Part shown: positions 22,647 through 33,946 of the stretch, one piece after another
Numbering within the stretch: position 1 is the first letter of the stretch
Layout: each line of letters begins with the position of its first letter
Assembly: GCF_963576675.1 (NCBI RefSeq)
Contig: NC_088911.1
Coordinates: 83,543,256 to 83,607,255 of the forward strand
Direction of reading: 5' to 3'
From: Euphorbia lathyris
Taxonomy: Eukaryota > Streptophyta > Magnoliopsida > Malpighiales > Euphorbiaceae
Length of the DNA: 64,000 nt
Notes under the pieces: generated by a model
Told to the model about the DNA's origin: nothing
The model's input: only the letters and a program-made list of their open reading frames with translations
Databases searched by the model: none
Program-made: the position numbers and the translations under genes

Positions 22647-25400
22647 TTAAGCTAACATTGCTCCAATAGATCGCTCCTCAATTGCAACATAGAGGAGAAA
22701 GTGCTTTCCCAGTTTAGGCGGTCTCAACACTGGCGGATTAGACAAGTAACTTCGGACACTCTCCAACGCCTGTTGACACTTATCATTCCAAACGACGGGT
22801 TGGTCTTTCCTTAACAACTTAAAGATTGGCTCGCAGATTATGGTGAGTCTTGCTATGAACCGACTGATATACTGAACTTGCCCCAGAAACCCCCTCACTT
22901 CCTTCTCATTTCTCGGCGCTGGCATTTCCTTTATAGCCTTCACTTTATCGGGATCCACCTCAATTCCCTTATTTCCGATTACATAGCCTAAGATTTTCCC
23001 CGACGAAACGCCGAAAAAGCACTTCTTCGGGTTTAACCTTAGCTTGAATTCTGCAATTCGGGCCAAAAACTTCTCGAGTGCGGCAAAATGCCCTTCTCTT
23101 GTCTCTGATTTGACCATCATGTCATCCACGTAGACTTCTACCTCCTTGTGTATCATGTCATGGAACAGGGCTGTGGCCATTCGCTGGTAGGTTGCCCCGG
23201 TATTTTTCAAACCAAATGGCATCACTCTGTAACAGTATGTTCCCCACTCTGTTGTGAACGAGGTTTTCGCTTTGTGCTTTTTGGCCATCTGAACTTGCAT
23301 GTAGCCCATGAAACCATCCACATTTGTGTGTAAGACGCTTGATGCTGCACTGTCGATCAATACATCGATATGAGGCAAGGCGAACTCATCCTTGGGGCAT
23401 GCCTTGTTAAGATCTCTGTAATCCACGCACATCCTCACTTTGCCATCCTTTTTCGCAATGGGCACTACATTTGCGACCCAAGGGGGATAGTCGATCACTT
23501 CGATGAATCCTGCTTCTAACTGCTTCTTCACCTCCTCTCTGATCTTATCTGCCCATTCGGGTCTCATACGTCGGAGCTTCTGCTTTACGGGCCTCGCCTC
23601 GGGATATGTTGGAATACGGTGAGTTAGGATTGATTGATCGATTCCAGGCATGTCTTCGTATGTCCACGCGAATACAATTTCATATTTTTTAATTATTCTC
23701 TCAAATTCTTTTCTCTCTTCAATAGTTAATTCTTGAGCAATTTGTATAAGTTTAGGATTTTCATCCGTACCAAGATTGAAAGTTGACATTTCTATTGTAT
23801 TGATTTCAAATGTAGGCATGTTATATGAATGAGAATGCATGGAATGATCATGATCAACATCAAGCAAGTAAGCAAAATCAGAATTCATTTCATTGATAGC
23901 GTGGGTGATTACATCATCGGACTCAAACAAAGCAGTAATACAATTTTCATCCTCAATATCTTCGGACTTCTCATATACTCTCGAGGTACTAGGCTCAATT
24001 TCAGCTCCTGTAGTCGCTTCAATGGTAATGACCTGCTCCTCGGCATTTGAATCCAGCATCATGATCTCCTCGACAAAGCAGCTCGCCTTTCCTTTGCCCC
24101 AGTCGGCGACATCATTGAAGATTTCAAACCCTGGCAGAATCTTTCCTTCCGTGCTAGTCCACGACTCGGAGGTTCCCGAATATGGCTTTCCATGCCCCTT
24201 GCTTACAAAATGCTTCCTCAAGCCTATTTTTCCTTCTGCACTCATGTTGGATGGACTCCCCTGCTCATATCCCAAACCCCTCCGGGTTTTCTGACTTTTA
24301 AAATCCAGAAACTCCGACAACCCTTGATGGTGTGCTCCTAATCCCATTCCCGGGATGAAACCTCCTTTCATCATCTTCACCACATCGGTGGTCATGCTCG
24401 ACTCGTAAATCCCAGAGACTTGGAATCCGGAGAAGAGTTGAGGCTCAATTCCCAATGCTGCCACCGAGCTCAATTTCTCAGCTCTAATTGTAACTATCTC
24501 CTCCCCGAAAGGGAACTTGATCATTTGGTGGAGCGTGGAGGGCACACCTCCCAGCTTGTGGAACCAAGGGCGTCCCAACAACACAGCAAAAGTTATCGGG
24601 ATGTCCAACACTGTGAACTCAGTCTCTTCCTCATGCGGCCCTACTTTCAATTTGGCCTTGAAAACTCCTTCAATGTGCCTACGACTGTCGTCATATGCTC
24701 TAATCACTGTTTCAGAAGCTGTCAAATCTCCTCTCTCCACTCCCAACTTGGACAAGAGCTTCAAAGGACAAACATTAATGGCCGATCCATCATCGACCAT
24801 CACACAGCTAGTCTTCTTCCCGTTAATTTCCGCTCGGATATACAATGGTTTGTTGTGAGCCTTCCCCTCTTCTGGGAGATCCTCGTCGGTAAATGTGATC
24901 TCAGTCCTCTTTCGAGCCATAATTACCCCTACTAGCGCTGTCGGCTCGGTATCGGTGGAAATAACCAAATTCTGCAACTCTTTCATCAGATTTTCCCGAT
25001 GGTACCTAGAATGGCATAAAACTTCCCAGACCGTAGACTTAGCTTGCGTTTTCTTCAACTGTTCAAGAACTTGGTCATCGGGCTTAGAAGCCGACCCTTC
25101 TCCAATCTCAGTTTCTACCATCGGTGCCTTTCCTTCGGCCACACGACCTGATCTCGTCATTACCGTAATTTCCGGCTCATCATCCGACTCGTCCCAAATG
25201 TTGATAGGGATCTTCCGATTGGCATCCTCCTCGTCCGAGGAACTTGCCCAAATGTCCACGACCATCAAATCCATGACGTGAGGAACACTCGGATTCAGGA
25301 AAAAGGGATCCGCCGATCCATACAAGGCCCAACCTATCAACTCATCATAGTCACGGAGGGACACCCGGCTCATCCTCCTCGCGGCCAACGGAATAGCGCC
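22647..25400 (-). pseudogene. Tat pol: protease, G-patch, reverse transcriptase, RNase H start
   Basis: The frame runs from just after the TGA at 25401-25403 to the TAA at 22647-22649. The aspartic protease has the active site VMVDDGSAINVCP, with an extra Asp directly before DGS. A G-patch-like segment (GGFIPGMGLGAHHQG) follows, as in other Tat elements. An acidic linker of about 200 residues leads to the reverse transcriptase, with VDYRDLNKACPKDEF, the first catalytic Asp in NVDGFMGY, MPFGLKN and the active site YVDDMM. RNase H begins after the RT connection region. Together these would process gag-pol and copy element RNA to DNA. The reading frame is unbroken within this part. Confidence 0.93.
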
Positions 25401-26642
25401 TCATTGTATGCACATAAGCTGCACCTTATCGCTCATTGTCTCATTACACTGCTCATAACGGTGCCTCCACCTTCTAGCATAATCCACAAAATGTTCCTCG
25501 GGGAATTGCCTAATCCTGTCCAGATCATCCAGGGATCCCGTCCATGGAATGTACATTTCATATCTCACCACAAAGGCATTTCGGAGCGGTATCCAATGAC
25601 ACATCTCTTCCTCTGACAGACCCTGATGCCACAATAAGGCTTCACCCATCAAGGTTTCCAGAAAATGTTCATGCAACTCACACTGTGGAAATCCAGCGTT
25701 ATACATATGATCGCGGAATATCCTTGCATGCTCCACAGGATCCCGGTATCCACCATACCTAGGCATCGCTAACACCGCATCGGGTGTTTGGTAAGACGGG
25801 GAATCAGGGGTTTGCTCTGCTAGCATCCATACTGTATACTCCTTGATAAATCTCTTCGTCATAGCTGCCCAATCAGTCTTAACATACATCGGCAGCGACA
25901 TGTACCACATCAGCGGTTCACCCATCAATGAATTACAAAACAAGCTAGTGATCTCTTCCTCTTTGAAACTCAAGGCTGTCATAGCCGACAAATAGAAGTG
26001 AAGGTGCTCCATAGGGTCCTTATTGCCGTTATACTTGCTCACCCTTGGCAATGGACGCTTGATGGGTCCAATCTGCATTGCAAAGTGCTCCGCAGTTCTA
26101 TCCTCAGCTCTCTGATACTTTTCAAGAAACAAATCCGACAACCGATCCCAATCGTGCTTGCAAGAGTCGGGCAATGAATGGAACCATTGCAAAGGCTCAC
26201 CTACCAGCGAATGGTGGAACCACTGAGCAATTTCATCTACCCCGAAGGATTCAATAAACATGTCGTGCATATACTCACGCAAGTGCACTTCGGGATCCCT
26301 TCCTCCACTGAACAACCCCAAATTTGGCACGATAGCCCGAGACGACCCTTCACCGGTCTCTTTGGCACTATCCTCGTCATATGGTGCTCCACCATCTGAT
26401 CCTTCCTCCATTGGTTCATCCTCTTATTCCTCACCCAAGAAGGACACATACAGACCATTTCCTACATTGCTTCTTTCGACGGAGTCCAATAACTCCTCTA
26501 CATCTTCCTCAAAAGATTCCATCACCACAGTTTCCGTCAAACCAGCTCCGATCATGCTTACCCTATGATTAGGCAATGGATTGCGCCTAACGGAAGGGTT
26601 TGCTGATGAAGGATCAGCTATCTTCTTCTCCTCAATCAAATC
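25401..26642 (-). pseudogene. Three tandem gag capsid-like modules between gag and protease
   Basis: This part of the same frame lies between the stops TAA 26643-26645 and TGA 25401-25403, with one more TAA at 26424-26426. Counting from the Met at 26411, residues 31-100, 124-192 and 216-285 are three similar modules, each about 93 residues apart. All share the pattern of the retrotransposon gag capsid domain: a DPxxH segment, a predicted helix, LxGEPLxWxxSLP or similar, then W and an FxxxY end. After the third module a YARRWRHRYE segment resembles the downstream part of a normal capsid domain. The canonical gag just upstream carries a fourth such module. I do not know of a described Tat element with this extra block. 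Confidence 0.85.
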
Positions 26643-27929
26643 TTAGATTTCGTGTTTCAGCCTCTCGCAATTCTCAATCGTATGTCCATAACTGTTGTGG
26701 AACTCACAATACCCTCTAGCCTGAATCTGCGGAGTAGGTTGAGCTTTGTTATACGGGGTAAGGGCTTTCAACAACCCCTTCTTCTGCAAACGTTCAAAAA
26801 CTTTCGTATAGGTCTGATCGAACTTGGCGAACCGCGTCTTTTCGATAGCATTAAGATCAACCACTTTCACTGTCGCAGATTCCGTACTCGCGCTAGGCCC
26901 TCCGGCACTATATGCAGACTTCGTCCACTTGGTATAAGCTTTCTTCGGCTCCCCATCGCCTTCGACAGTCAAGGCACAACTATACATCTGATTGAAATCT
27001 GTGAACGGCATATATCTCAACTCATTCTTAATATACGGCAACGTATTGCCAATCACCATTCGGATCTGATCTTGCTCAAGCGGCTTTTGTTTCATCACTG
27101 CGGCCTTAGCCCTCCATCTTTTCACGAAATCTGAAAGGGATTCCCCAGCCTGCTGCTTAGTGCTCTCTAACTCTTTCAAAGTGACTTCCAGCATGGTGTT
27201 AAAGCTATACTGAGCGATGAATGACTTCGCCAACTCCTTCCAATCCTTCTTTGTCACCATTGGTAACGCATGGAACCATGTGAGGGCAGCCCCCTCCAGG
27301 TAAGTGTTAAACAGCCCCAAGACTTGATCCTCGGTCAGGATCGTGTGCTTCATTACCGCAACGTACTGATTCATATGAGCGGTGGGATCTCCAGTTCCAT
27401 CGAACTTTTTCATGTCAGGGAGCCGGAATTTCAGAGGCAAAGCTGTTGCTGTCAAGCAATTCTTCAAGTTATAGAAATCCTGACTTCCGGAGCTTCCTCC
27501 GTGCAAGTCCTGCACTTCCTGTGTGATGTGTTGCCTCCACTCCTCTTCCTTAGCTTTCTCCTTCTCTAACTGTTTTCGGACATAATCCTGATAATCCTCC
27601 TCATTCCCAAAGCGAGGGCCATCGTTCACCTCATTCTCAGCACGCTTACTACCACTCTTGTTGTCCTTCAGTGCTAACTCAGCTAGCTGGGCCAAGATTG
27701 CGGCCAGCTGGTCGTTGATATTATTCACAGAATTCTCCAATTCAGCCACCTTCTCATCGGTTGCAGACATACTGACGGAAGACTGAGTATACTCGGATGA
27801 AGATGATTCAGAAGCCACAACTACTGATTCGGGACTGTCTACTCGCAACTGATCAAACTGTCTGACAAGCCGATTACTCTCGCGAAACCACAACCGCTTA
27901 ATGATGACGTCTGTGCGAACGGTATCCAT
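26643..27929 (-). pseudogene. Tat gag
   Basis: The ATG at 27927-27929 opens a 428-codon frame ending at TAA 26643-26645. A predicted coiled coil lies near residues 55-90. The capsid domain covers about 171-241 and beyond, with MKKFDGTGDPTAHMNQY, EGAALTWFHALP, DWKELAKSFIAQY and a downstream LSDFVKRWR. The zinc knuckle CEFHNSYGHTIENC (408-421) has the C-H-H-C spacing usual in the Tat group. The stop follows the knuckle after only seven residues and the frame continues in the same phase beyond it. It could therefore be either a mutation or a site for readthrough. The protein would form the particle. Confidence 0.93.
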
Positions 27930-29832
27930 TAGTATGTATGCATGATTTCATATGCATGATTCGTGGTGTGTGCGTTTATTTATTTACGATTATAAGATAA
28001 AAAGAACAAACGTTAGTTCTATTTACATGTATCACAACATCTCTCTTCCACCCTTATTCCTCCACACACTCGTTGGTCCAGGTCTCTTTCCTAGGATTTT
28101 GGTTTTGGGGCTCACATTGCGGTCCAGGGGACGCGTGATGCCGTCGATTATTGCGGGAAATTAAATCATTCATCAGACAACACAGTTCGTTTTGACGTAT
28201 CAACATTCAGTGACTAAGAAATCGACCAAGTTGGATTGTCCTTTCGGAATAACTCGTCTTTCGTCCTTTTGCGAGACGCATTAATTCGGGTTTTGACTCC
28301 CTTTGAGCGCATCTCAGTTTTTAGACGTGGTTCGAGTTATTCTTCTAGTCCAATCGTTCGTTATTGTCAATGACTCGTTCCCTTTTATTCGCGTGGGTTC
28401 GTGTCTCGATTTTTGGATTACAACGGGATCTTTTGGATCTATCGAGAGACGTAACCACGTGTTTATTTAGTGAGGGAATCACTTTTGGATTTTATTTTAG
28501 GGAACAGATTCATTGCGTAACGTGTTTGTTTTTAGCGTTGAGATTCCGTTTGCTCATTTTGCTACATGAAAAGACGGCGAGTCTTATTTGAGCGCACGAT
28601 AATCTTTCGGCTAATTACAACTCTTTGTTCCTCCCAATCCACGGGATATATCATCTCAGTGTGGTTATAGAAAATCAACGTTTCGTTGAATCGCATGTTT
28701 ATTCGAAGCGAGGATATCATCGTTTTCCTTCCTTTAGGCGCGAATTTAAGCAAACACGTATATCGGGCCATATTTCTTGCAGTTTTGGTAACGGTCGAAA
28801 TGATCGAGTCGTTAGTCAAAACCCGCAGTCTCGTCCATATGACGCAATTATATGGTTTGGCTTAATTCGGCTTCGAGATTTTAAACGGGGTATACTCTCG
28901 TCCGAGGCACGTATTCAACGATATTGGTTTATTTTCTTTAACTACTCGCGGGATTAACATATATCGTAGATTCAGAATGATTTTGGTCATTTAGTTCATT
29001 TTTTTCTTCTTTATTTTCTTAGTCATCTGTACGGACACATCCATTTCTCTTAAGAATGACACGAGGCATAACGTAAAAGCTCGTCTTTCATTTGGAAGCT
29101 CGTCTTTCACGTTACGACAGGGTCGTTCGAAACAGAAATGTTCTTCGTTTTCGTTTTGTCATGATCTCATTTTATCCTAACTTATTTAAAGAATGTGAAT
29201 AACGGCTACCGTTAATATAGTCTTTTGTATCGAAATGTAACTATCCTTAACACCGAACCGATTCATACTAATACGTGCTTACGTCATAACGTATTTCCTG
29301 AACACGTGCCTTCGTTGGGACACCGAAAGGGACAAGGCGGGTCGCACATGTTCATTCATATGAGATGACTAAGTCGTCTTTAGTTCAAATCGTTTCGATG
29401 TTTTAGGGTAATTAGTATGTCGATTCATGACTATATATTAACGCATCGTCTCATTTTCTTTACATAATTTAGGATTAGACACGTATCATGGCGGTTTGAA
29501 AACACGAACTGATTCATTTATCACATCAAAAATAGTAACGGGTAATCCTATGGAAACTTCTAAGGCTACTATATGCTGACACGGCTGACCGCGGGACCTC
29601 ACAGGACCGCACAGATTCGCCCCTAACGAATGGATGGGGACCCTCTGGCGCCTTACTGTAAGGGGGAACTTACGCTAGCCTCTTTCGAGCGACGAATGGA
29701 CTCTCGCTAGAGGTTTCGCGGAAATTACCCAAAGGGTTTGCAATAATGCTCGTGAATGCATACGAAAAGAAGTAAAACGATCCGTCCCCGTTAAGGGCTT
29801 AGTGCATGCCTTCCGGAATCAAATTTCTCGCT
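27930..29832 (-). other. 5' leader of the Tat element
   Basis: No convincing gene on either strand. This is the untranslated leader between primer-binding site and gag. It is long, as is usual in Tat/Ogre elements, but the extra ORF found upstream of gag in Ogre is not seen here. A duplicated word, AGCTCGTCTTTCA, occurs near 29080-29110. Confidence 0.6.
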
Positions 29833-29850
29833 TCCCCAGCAGAGTCGCCA
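29833..29850 (-). promoter_or_regulatory. Primer-binding site of the Tat element
   Basis: On the minus strand it reads TGGCGACTCTGCTGGGGA, two bases after the 5' LTR end. It resembles the tRNA-Arg-type primer site of Tat/Ogre elements; the tRNA assignment is from memory. Confidence 0.8.
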
Positions 29851-32200
29851 CTTGTTAGACGAGGTGCCGCGGCCTAATCTCCCGAGCGGACCCGGGGGTG
29901 GACAACCTCATGGCGACGTAAGCGGTGATTGGCGCCGAAAGCAACCAATCGTGGAATCAAGCTGCTCGGCAGGACAGGAGCTCGGAGATATGGAAGAGTC
30001 GCCACCCACGAATGGGAAAATGAACACCGATCCCTTGCGGGAGACCGGTGTGGGTTCGGGAAACTTAGGTACGAGCCGAGAAGGCTAGCTCCTTTCCGGA
30101 GAAAGGCTACTAGGCACCCCGACATCGCCCGGTTATGAACCATCGGCCTCCTACTCAGCATGTTAGGCGATAACGGACTAATCGTATACTTCTTTAAGTT
30201 TAAAATTCATTTGAAACCCTTTTCTTTCTCTTTTTGGAAACCGTTTTGAGCATATGATATTGAAAAACCATATCAGTAAAGAATCACTCATTTATGTTTA
30301 TACATACACAGAGAGGGGGGAGAAAGAAGTGATTTATATACAACCGTATTTAAAGGTTATGTTGTGTGTCTATTCTACACTAACTTACTTCCCCAAAACG
30401 GATTTATTTACATGGTTCGCACCTTAATCGTCGTTGGAACGATTTAGGTGCGTTTTAAAACCCCGTTTGATGAAGTTTACCCGAATCACCGTTGGAACGA
30501 CTCGAGTATTTGAAAACGTTTGAGGTGAAAACCTTTTAATGAGAAAACATGGTTAAACATACAAGTCAATTTTACTTTGTACAAATTCTTTAAGAAAGTG
30601 ATTCGAAAATTCTATTGTTCACAACGAAAGCGGTTTTAATTACAATGATCCTTTAATCCGCCTTTGGAACGGATTAGGGTTTTAAAACGTGGTGTTTTGA
30701 AGATGATTTGAAATATTAACAAGAATGATTCTATTTATTTACATTAGAAATCTAAAAAAACTCATTAGTTTAAACAGTTCAATTGAAAACTCTCTTTTTT
30801 GTGATTTATTTTCCCCACTTATTTAATGGACTCTCTAATTGTTATACTTACAACAATAAACTTATTTAAACTAATATTCACATTCAAATAAAGCCTTCTT
30901 GGAACATGGACCCGTGAATGGGCCAAAAGGATAAAGAAAATAGTTTAGGCACGTATATATATATATATACATTTAAATCGAAAAGGAGAAGATAAGAAAA
31001 TAAGAGTTAATAAAAGGAAACTATATAATACATATATGAAAATGCTAGATAAAATACATTTATATTTTAAAGATGTGAAAATAGTAAATAAATCTCCTAA
31101 ATAAGAAAATAACCTTTATCCAAAATAACTTCATATAATAATCAACAAAATAACCCAAATGTTCCCAAAACTATACATATATATACATAATTAATATAGT
31201 TTAAATACCAAAAATGACATATACTAATATCCATCCATTGTTTCTCAAAATATCAAATAACTAATATTTAAACATAACCTAAGTTAATAAAAAGGAAATA
31301 CTTATATATATATTTATACTTATATTGTAAAATAAAATAAAAATGATATACCAATATTCTAAAATAAATATATATACTAAAATTCTTTAATAATTTGAAA
31401 AGAATATGTTACGTAATTATATATATATATACTAAGGATTAAAAGTCTAAAAGTTAAGAAAAAGGGACCGAAATGATATTTTTTATATTTTGGCAGATTT
31501 ACCGACGGAAAATCCGTCGGTAAACAGCCTTTAGTGACAGAATTGGCAAATTACAGCAGCACTCCAACATTTTCTAGATTTGTTCAAAAGCATTAAATTA
31601 AATCTAATTCAATCGTTTTGGACTTCCGAACTACCAAAGATGGATCATAGTCGAAAACGGAAGTTCCTAAAACGATGTTTTTATTTTAAAACGTTATTTC
31701 GAAACCTCTTTTAAATCAAAAACTTATAATTACAACATTTTCGATACCCGAACTACCTTTTTATCGGATCACGGTTCGTATTGGGATATCCAAAACGAGG
31801 TTTTTATTTTAAAACAAAACCGAATTTTATTTAACACGAAGCGAAAATTAAATAAATACGCTAACTAAATAAAACGTGACAAAATAAATAAATGACTAAA
31901 GGAATAAAAACTATAGCATAAAAAAAATAAATAGAATGAGAGAAATAAATTAAATAAAATAAAGAGTCTAGTCCTCGGATAATACCTTTGATTCGGTATC
32001 TGACAGTCGAAGCCGATTGATTCCACGAACCGCGAGCTCCCGATTTTAATAAAAATTTAGTAAAAATTGAACTTAGGAAATTTGGAATTTTTGAGAAAAA
32101 AATATTTTTCTCAAAAAAATCCACTCTCTCTCTCTAAAAATGTTTAGAGTGAGAAAGTTTTCCCCCCTAAAAATCCTCCTTTTCACCTTGGGATCCGTGC

Positions 32201-32210
32201 CCTTATATAG
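32201..32210 (-). promoter_or_regulatory. LTR TATA box of the Tat element
   Basis: CTATATAAGG on the minus strand, inside an 8-base inverted repeat. The same box in the left LTR is at 14691-14700. It would start the genomic transcript leftwards. Confidence 0.6.
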
Positions 32211-32230
32211 GGAAACGGATCCCGGAACAA

Positions 32231-32438
32231 TGGGCGACGCCCAAAAAAAATTGGGCGTCGCCCATTGTGGTTGGGCGGCCGCCCAACAATAGTTGGGCGG
32301 CCGCCCAACAATGTTGGGCGATCGCCCAACGGCGTTGGGCGAGCGCCCAACGCGAGGTTGTGCGCCCGCGCCCAACCCTCGTCGGGCGTCCGCCCGACGC
32401 GTTGGGCGTTCGCCCGACGTGGTTGTGTGCCCGCCCGG
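32231..32438. repeat. GC-rich palindrome array, right Tat LTR, with two extra units
   Basis: It contains perfect 18-base palindromes GTTGGGCGGCCGCCCAAC at 32270-32287 and 32292-32309 and GTTGGGCGATCGCCCAAC at 32313-32330, followed by a near-perfect unit and decayed ones. The left LTR has a single unit (GTTGGGCTACCGCCCAAC) where this one has three. Confidence 0.9.
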
Positions 32439-32860
32439 CGACCCTCGGGGCGTTCCCCGCGCCGTCGGATGTGTGCACACCGTGGCCGCCGAGCGCGCGT
32501 TCCGCGCAGCTAGACGTTCGCACGTCGCGGCCGCCGAACGTGCGCCTCGCGCTGCCAGGCACGTGTGCTCAACGGCCCATGAGGGTGCGCACCGCCAGCG
32601 GTCCCAGGCATTGCTCGGGCGTCGAGAGCGTGCCACTCTTGGTGCGTCCGACGGACGCCGCGCGCACGTCTCGAGCCGTCAAGCGGGCGTTCGACCATCG
32701 TCGTCCGCGTGCGGGATGCCGTTGCGTGCCCGCGCCGTGCCGTTAATTTTCCTCAGCTTATTATTCTTTATATATTTTTTAAAACTTCCGGAATCAATCG
32801 CTTCGACCGTCTTGTTTCAGGTTTTCGTCACAGGTCCTCCGACTCGGTGTCTACATCAGG

Positions 32861-33884
32861 TCAGCGCCTGACCTGAACAAACTTGAAGACAAAGTATTTC
32901 TACTTTGGGTAAAGATCAAAAGATGCAGGAAGCTGTCTGGAAGACTTTAACATAAATGTGGAAAAATTCTGACCAGCCTGACGAAAAGCTGCTGAGCACC
33001 GCCGAAGACAGAAGATACAAGAATTTGATTAGTCGAGGACGCTGAGCACGTACTGAGTGAAAGCGACAGGAAGCCGTTTGCCTCCAACGGTTATTTCGAA
33101 ATTCGAAATTACCGGTGCATCAAGTGTCACTATAAATAGGCCACTCAAACGCTTCAGTCGATTTAGATCTTCAATCAAGTCGAAACGCTGACCAAATTGA
33201 TATTCGAAGTTCTGTGAGAAAAACAAAGCAAATCTTACACCAATTCCAATCCTGTGTAAAAGTCTAGAGTGATCTCATTCATCTAAAGTGTCTTAGCAAT
33301 TGTTGTTTAGGACAAGCAAACACTTATCATTTCTAGAAGTATAGAAAGGAGAAGCTGAGTACTCGGTCATAGTACTCAGCGGTAGAAATAGGAGTGACTA
33401 GAGGAATAGAGGAAGGTACTCTTGTATACTCAGCTTTCTATTGTAAAAGGTTTGTGCTCTACCTTTAAAGAGCTCAGTAGAGGATTTTGAAAAGCTCGGA
33501 AGGAATTCCGGGGACTAGACGTAGGCGGAGAGGCCGAACCAGGATACGTCTGCTGAGTAATATCTTTCTAACCCTTAAATCCTTTATGTATCTTGCTTGC
33601 TCAAATACTGCCCAGTAAAATACTAAAACGAACACACGCTGAGTTGAGTGAACTGAGAAGCTGAGTTCAGGAATAGACTCAAGTGATATCTCCTGGCTCA
33701 AGGTTAGAAACAGACTTAGTCACTAGTTGACTAAGCTTGTGTCTTAAACTACTCAGCACTGCTGTGCTTAAGGACTAAGTTAACGTCTTCTAAAGAAAAG
33801 AAGTCAGCCTTAACAGACAAAATTTTTAAATAGTTCCTAAGCCCCCCCTTGGAACTAATATTGTCACGTTACACGGGACCAACA
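32861..33884 (+). repeat. SIRE Copia left LTR, second part
   Basis: This continues the LTR after the Tat insertion; the preceding 32856-32860 is the duplicated TCAGG. It carries a TATA box, CTATAAATAGG, around 33130-33140 and ends in CCAACA at 33884. It corresponds to the right part of 40983-42355. Confidence 0.92.
33131..33138 (+). promoter_or_regulatory. LTR TATA box of the SIRE Copia element
   Basis: TATAAATA, conserved in the second LTR at 41602-41609. In the left LTR it is separated from the upstream U3 by the Tat insertion. Confidence 0.6.
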
Positions 33885-33886
33885 AG

Positions 33887-33898
33887 TGGTATCAGAGC
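33887..33898 (+). promoter_or_regulatory. Primer-binding site, SIRE Copia
   Basis: TGGTATCAGAGC, the initiator-Met tRNA type of plant Copia elements, two bases after the LTR end. An identical site follows the second LTR at 42358-42369. Confidence 0.9.
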
Positions 33899-33946
33899 TT
33901 AACAGCTCACTGAACAAGATATAATTATCTTGAGCTGATCCCCACA

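Larger units (their letters stand above)
12345..32855 (-). mobile_element. Tat/Ogre-type Ty3 retrotransposon, 20.5 kb, complete
   Basis: A full element with two LTRs (12345-15302 and 29853-32855), flanked by TCAGG at 12340-12344 and 32856-32860. The empty-site sequence is preserved in the second SIRE LTR around 41328-41345, which confirms the insertion. Gag-pol is on the minus strand, so the right LTR is the 5' LTR and reads TGTAGACACCGAGTCGG at its start. Tat/Ogre membership is supported by a tRNA-Arg-like primer site, a second RNase H domain before integrase, great length, an antisense extra ORF and tandem repeats next to the 3' LTR. All parts of gag-pol are present but five in-frame stops make it non-autonomous as it stands. 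Confidence 0.95.
29853..32855 (-). repeat. 5' LTR of the Tat element
   Basis: 3,003 bases, the counterpart of 12345-15302. The minus-strand TATA box (CTATATAAGG) lies at 32201-32210 and is bracketed by an inverted repeat, GGATCCGT on one side and ACGGATCC on the other. The GC-rich U3 with the palindrome array lies upstream of it in the sense of transcription. The near identity of the two LTRs points to a recent insertion. Confidence 0.95.

Noticed and set aside
28562..28819. Minus-strand ORF of 85 codons in the Tat leader as an Ogre-type ORF1
   Set aside because: Too short, with no recognisable domain and an open plus-strand frame across the same bases. Not enough to claim an extra ORF.
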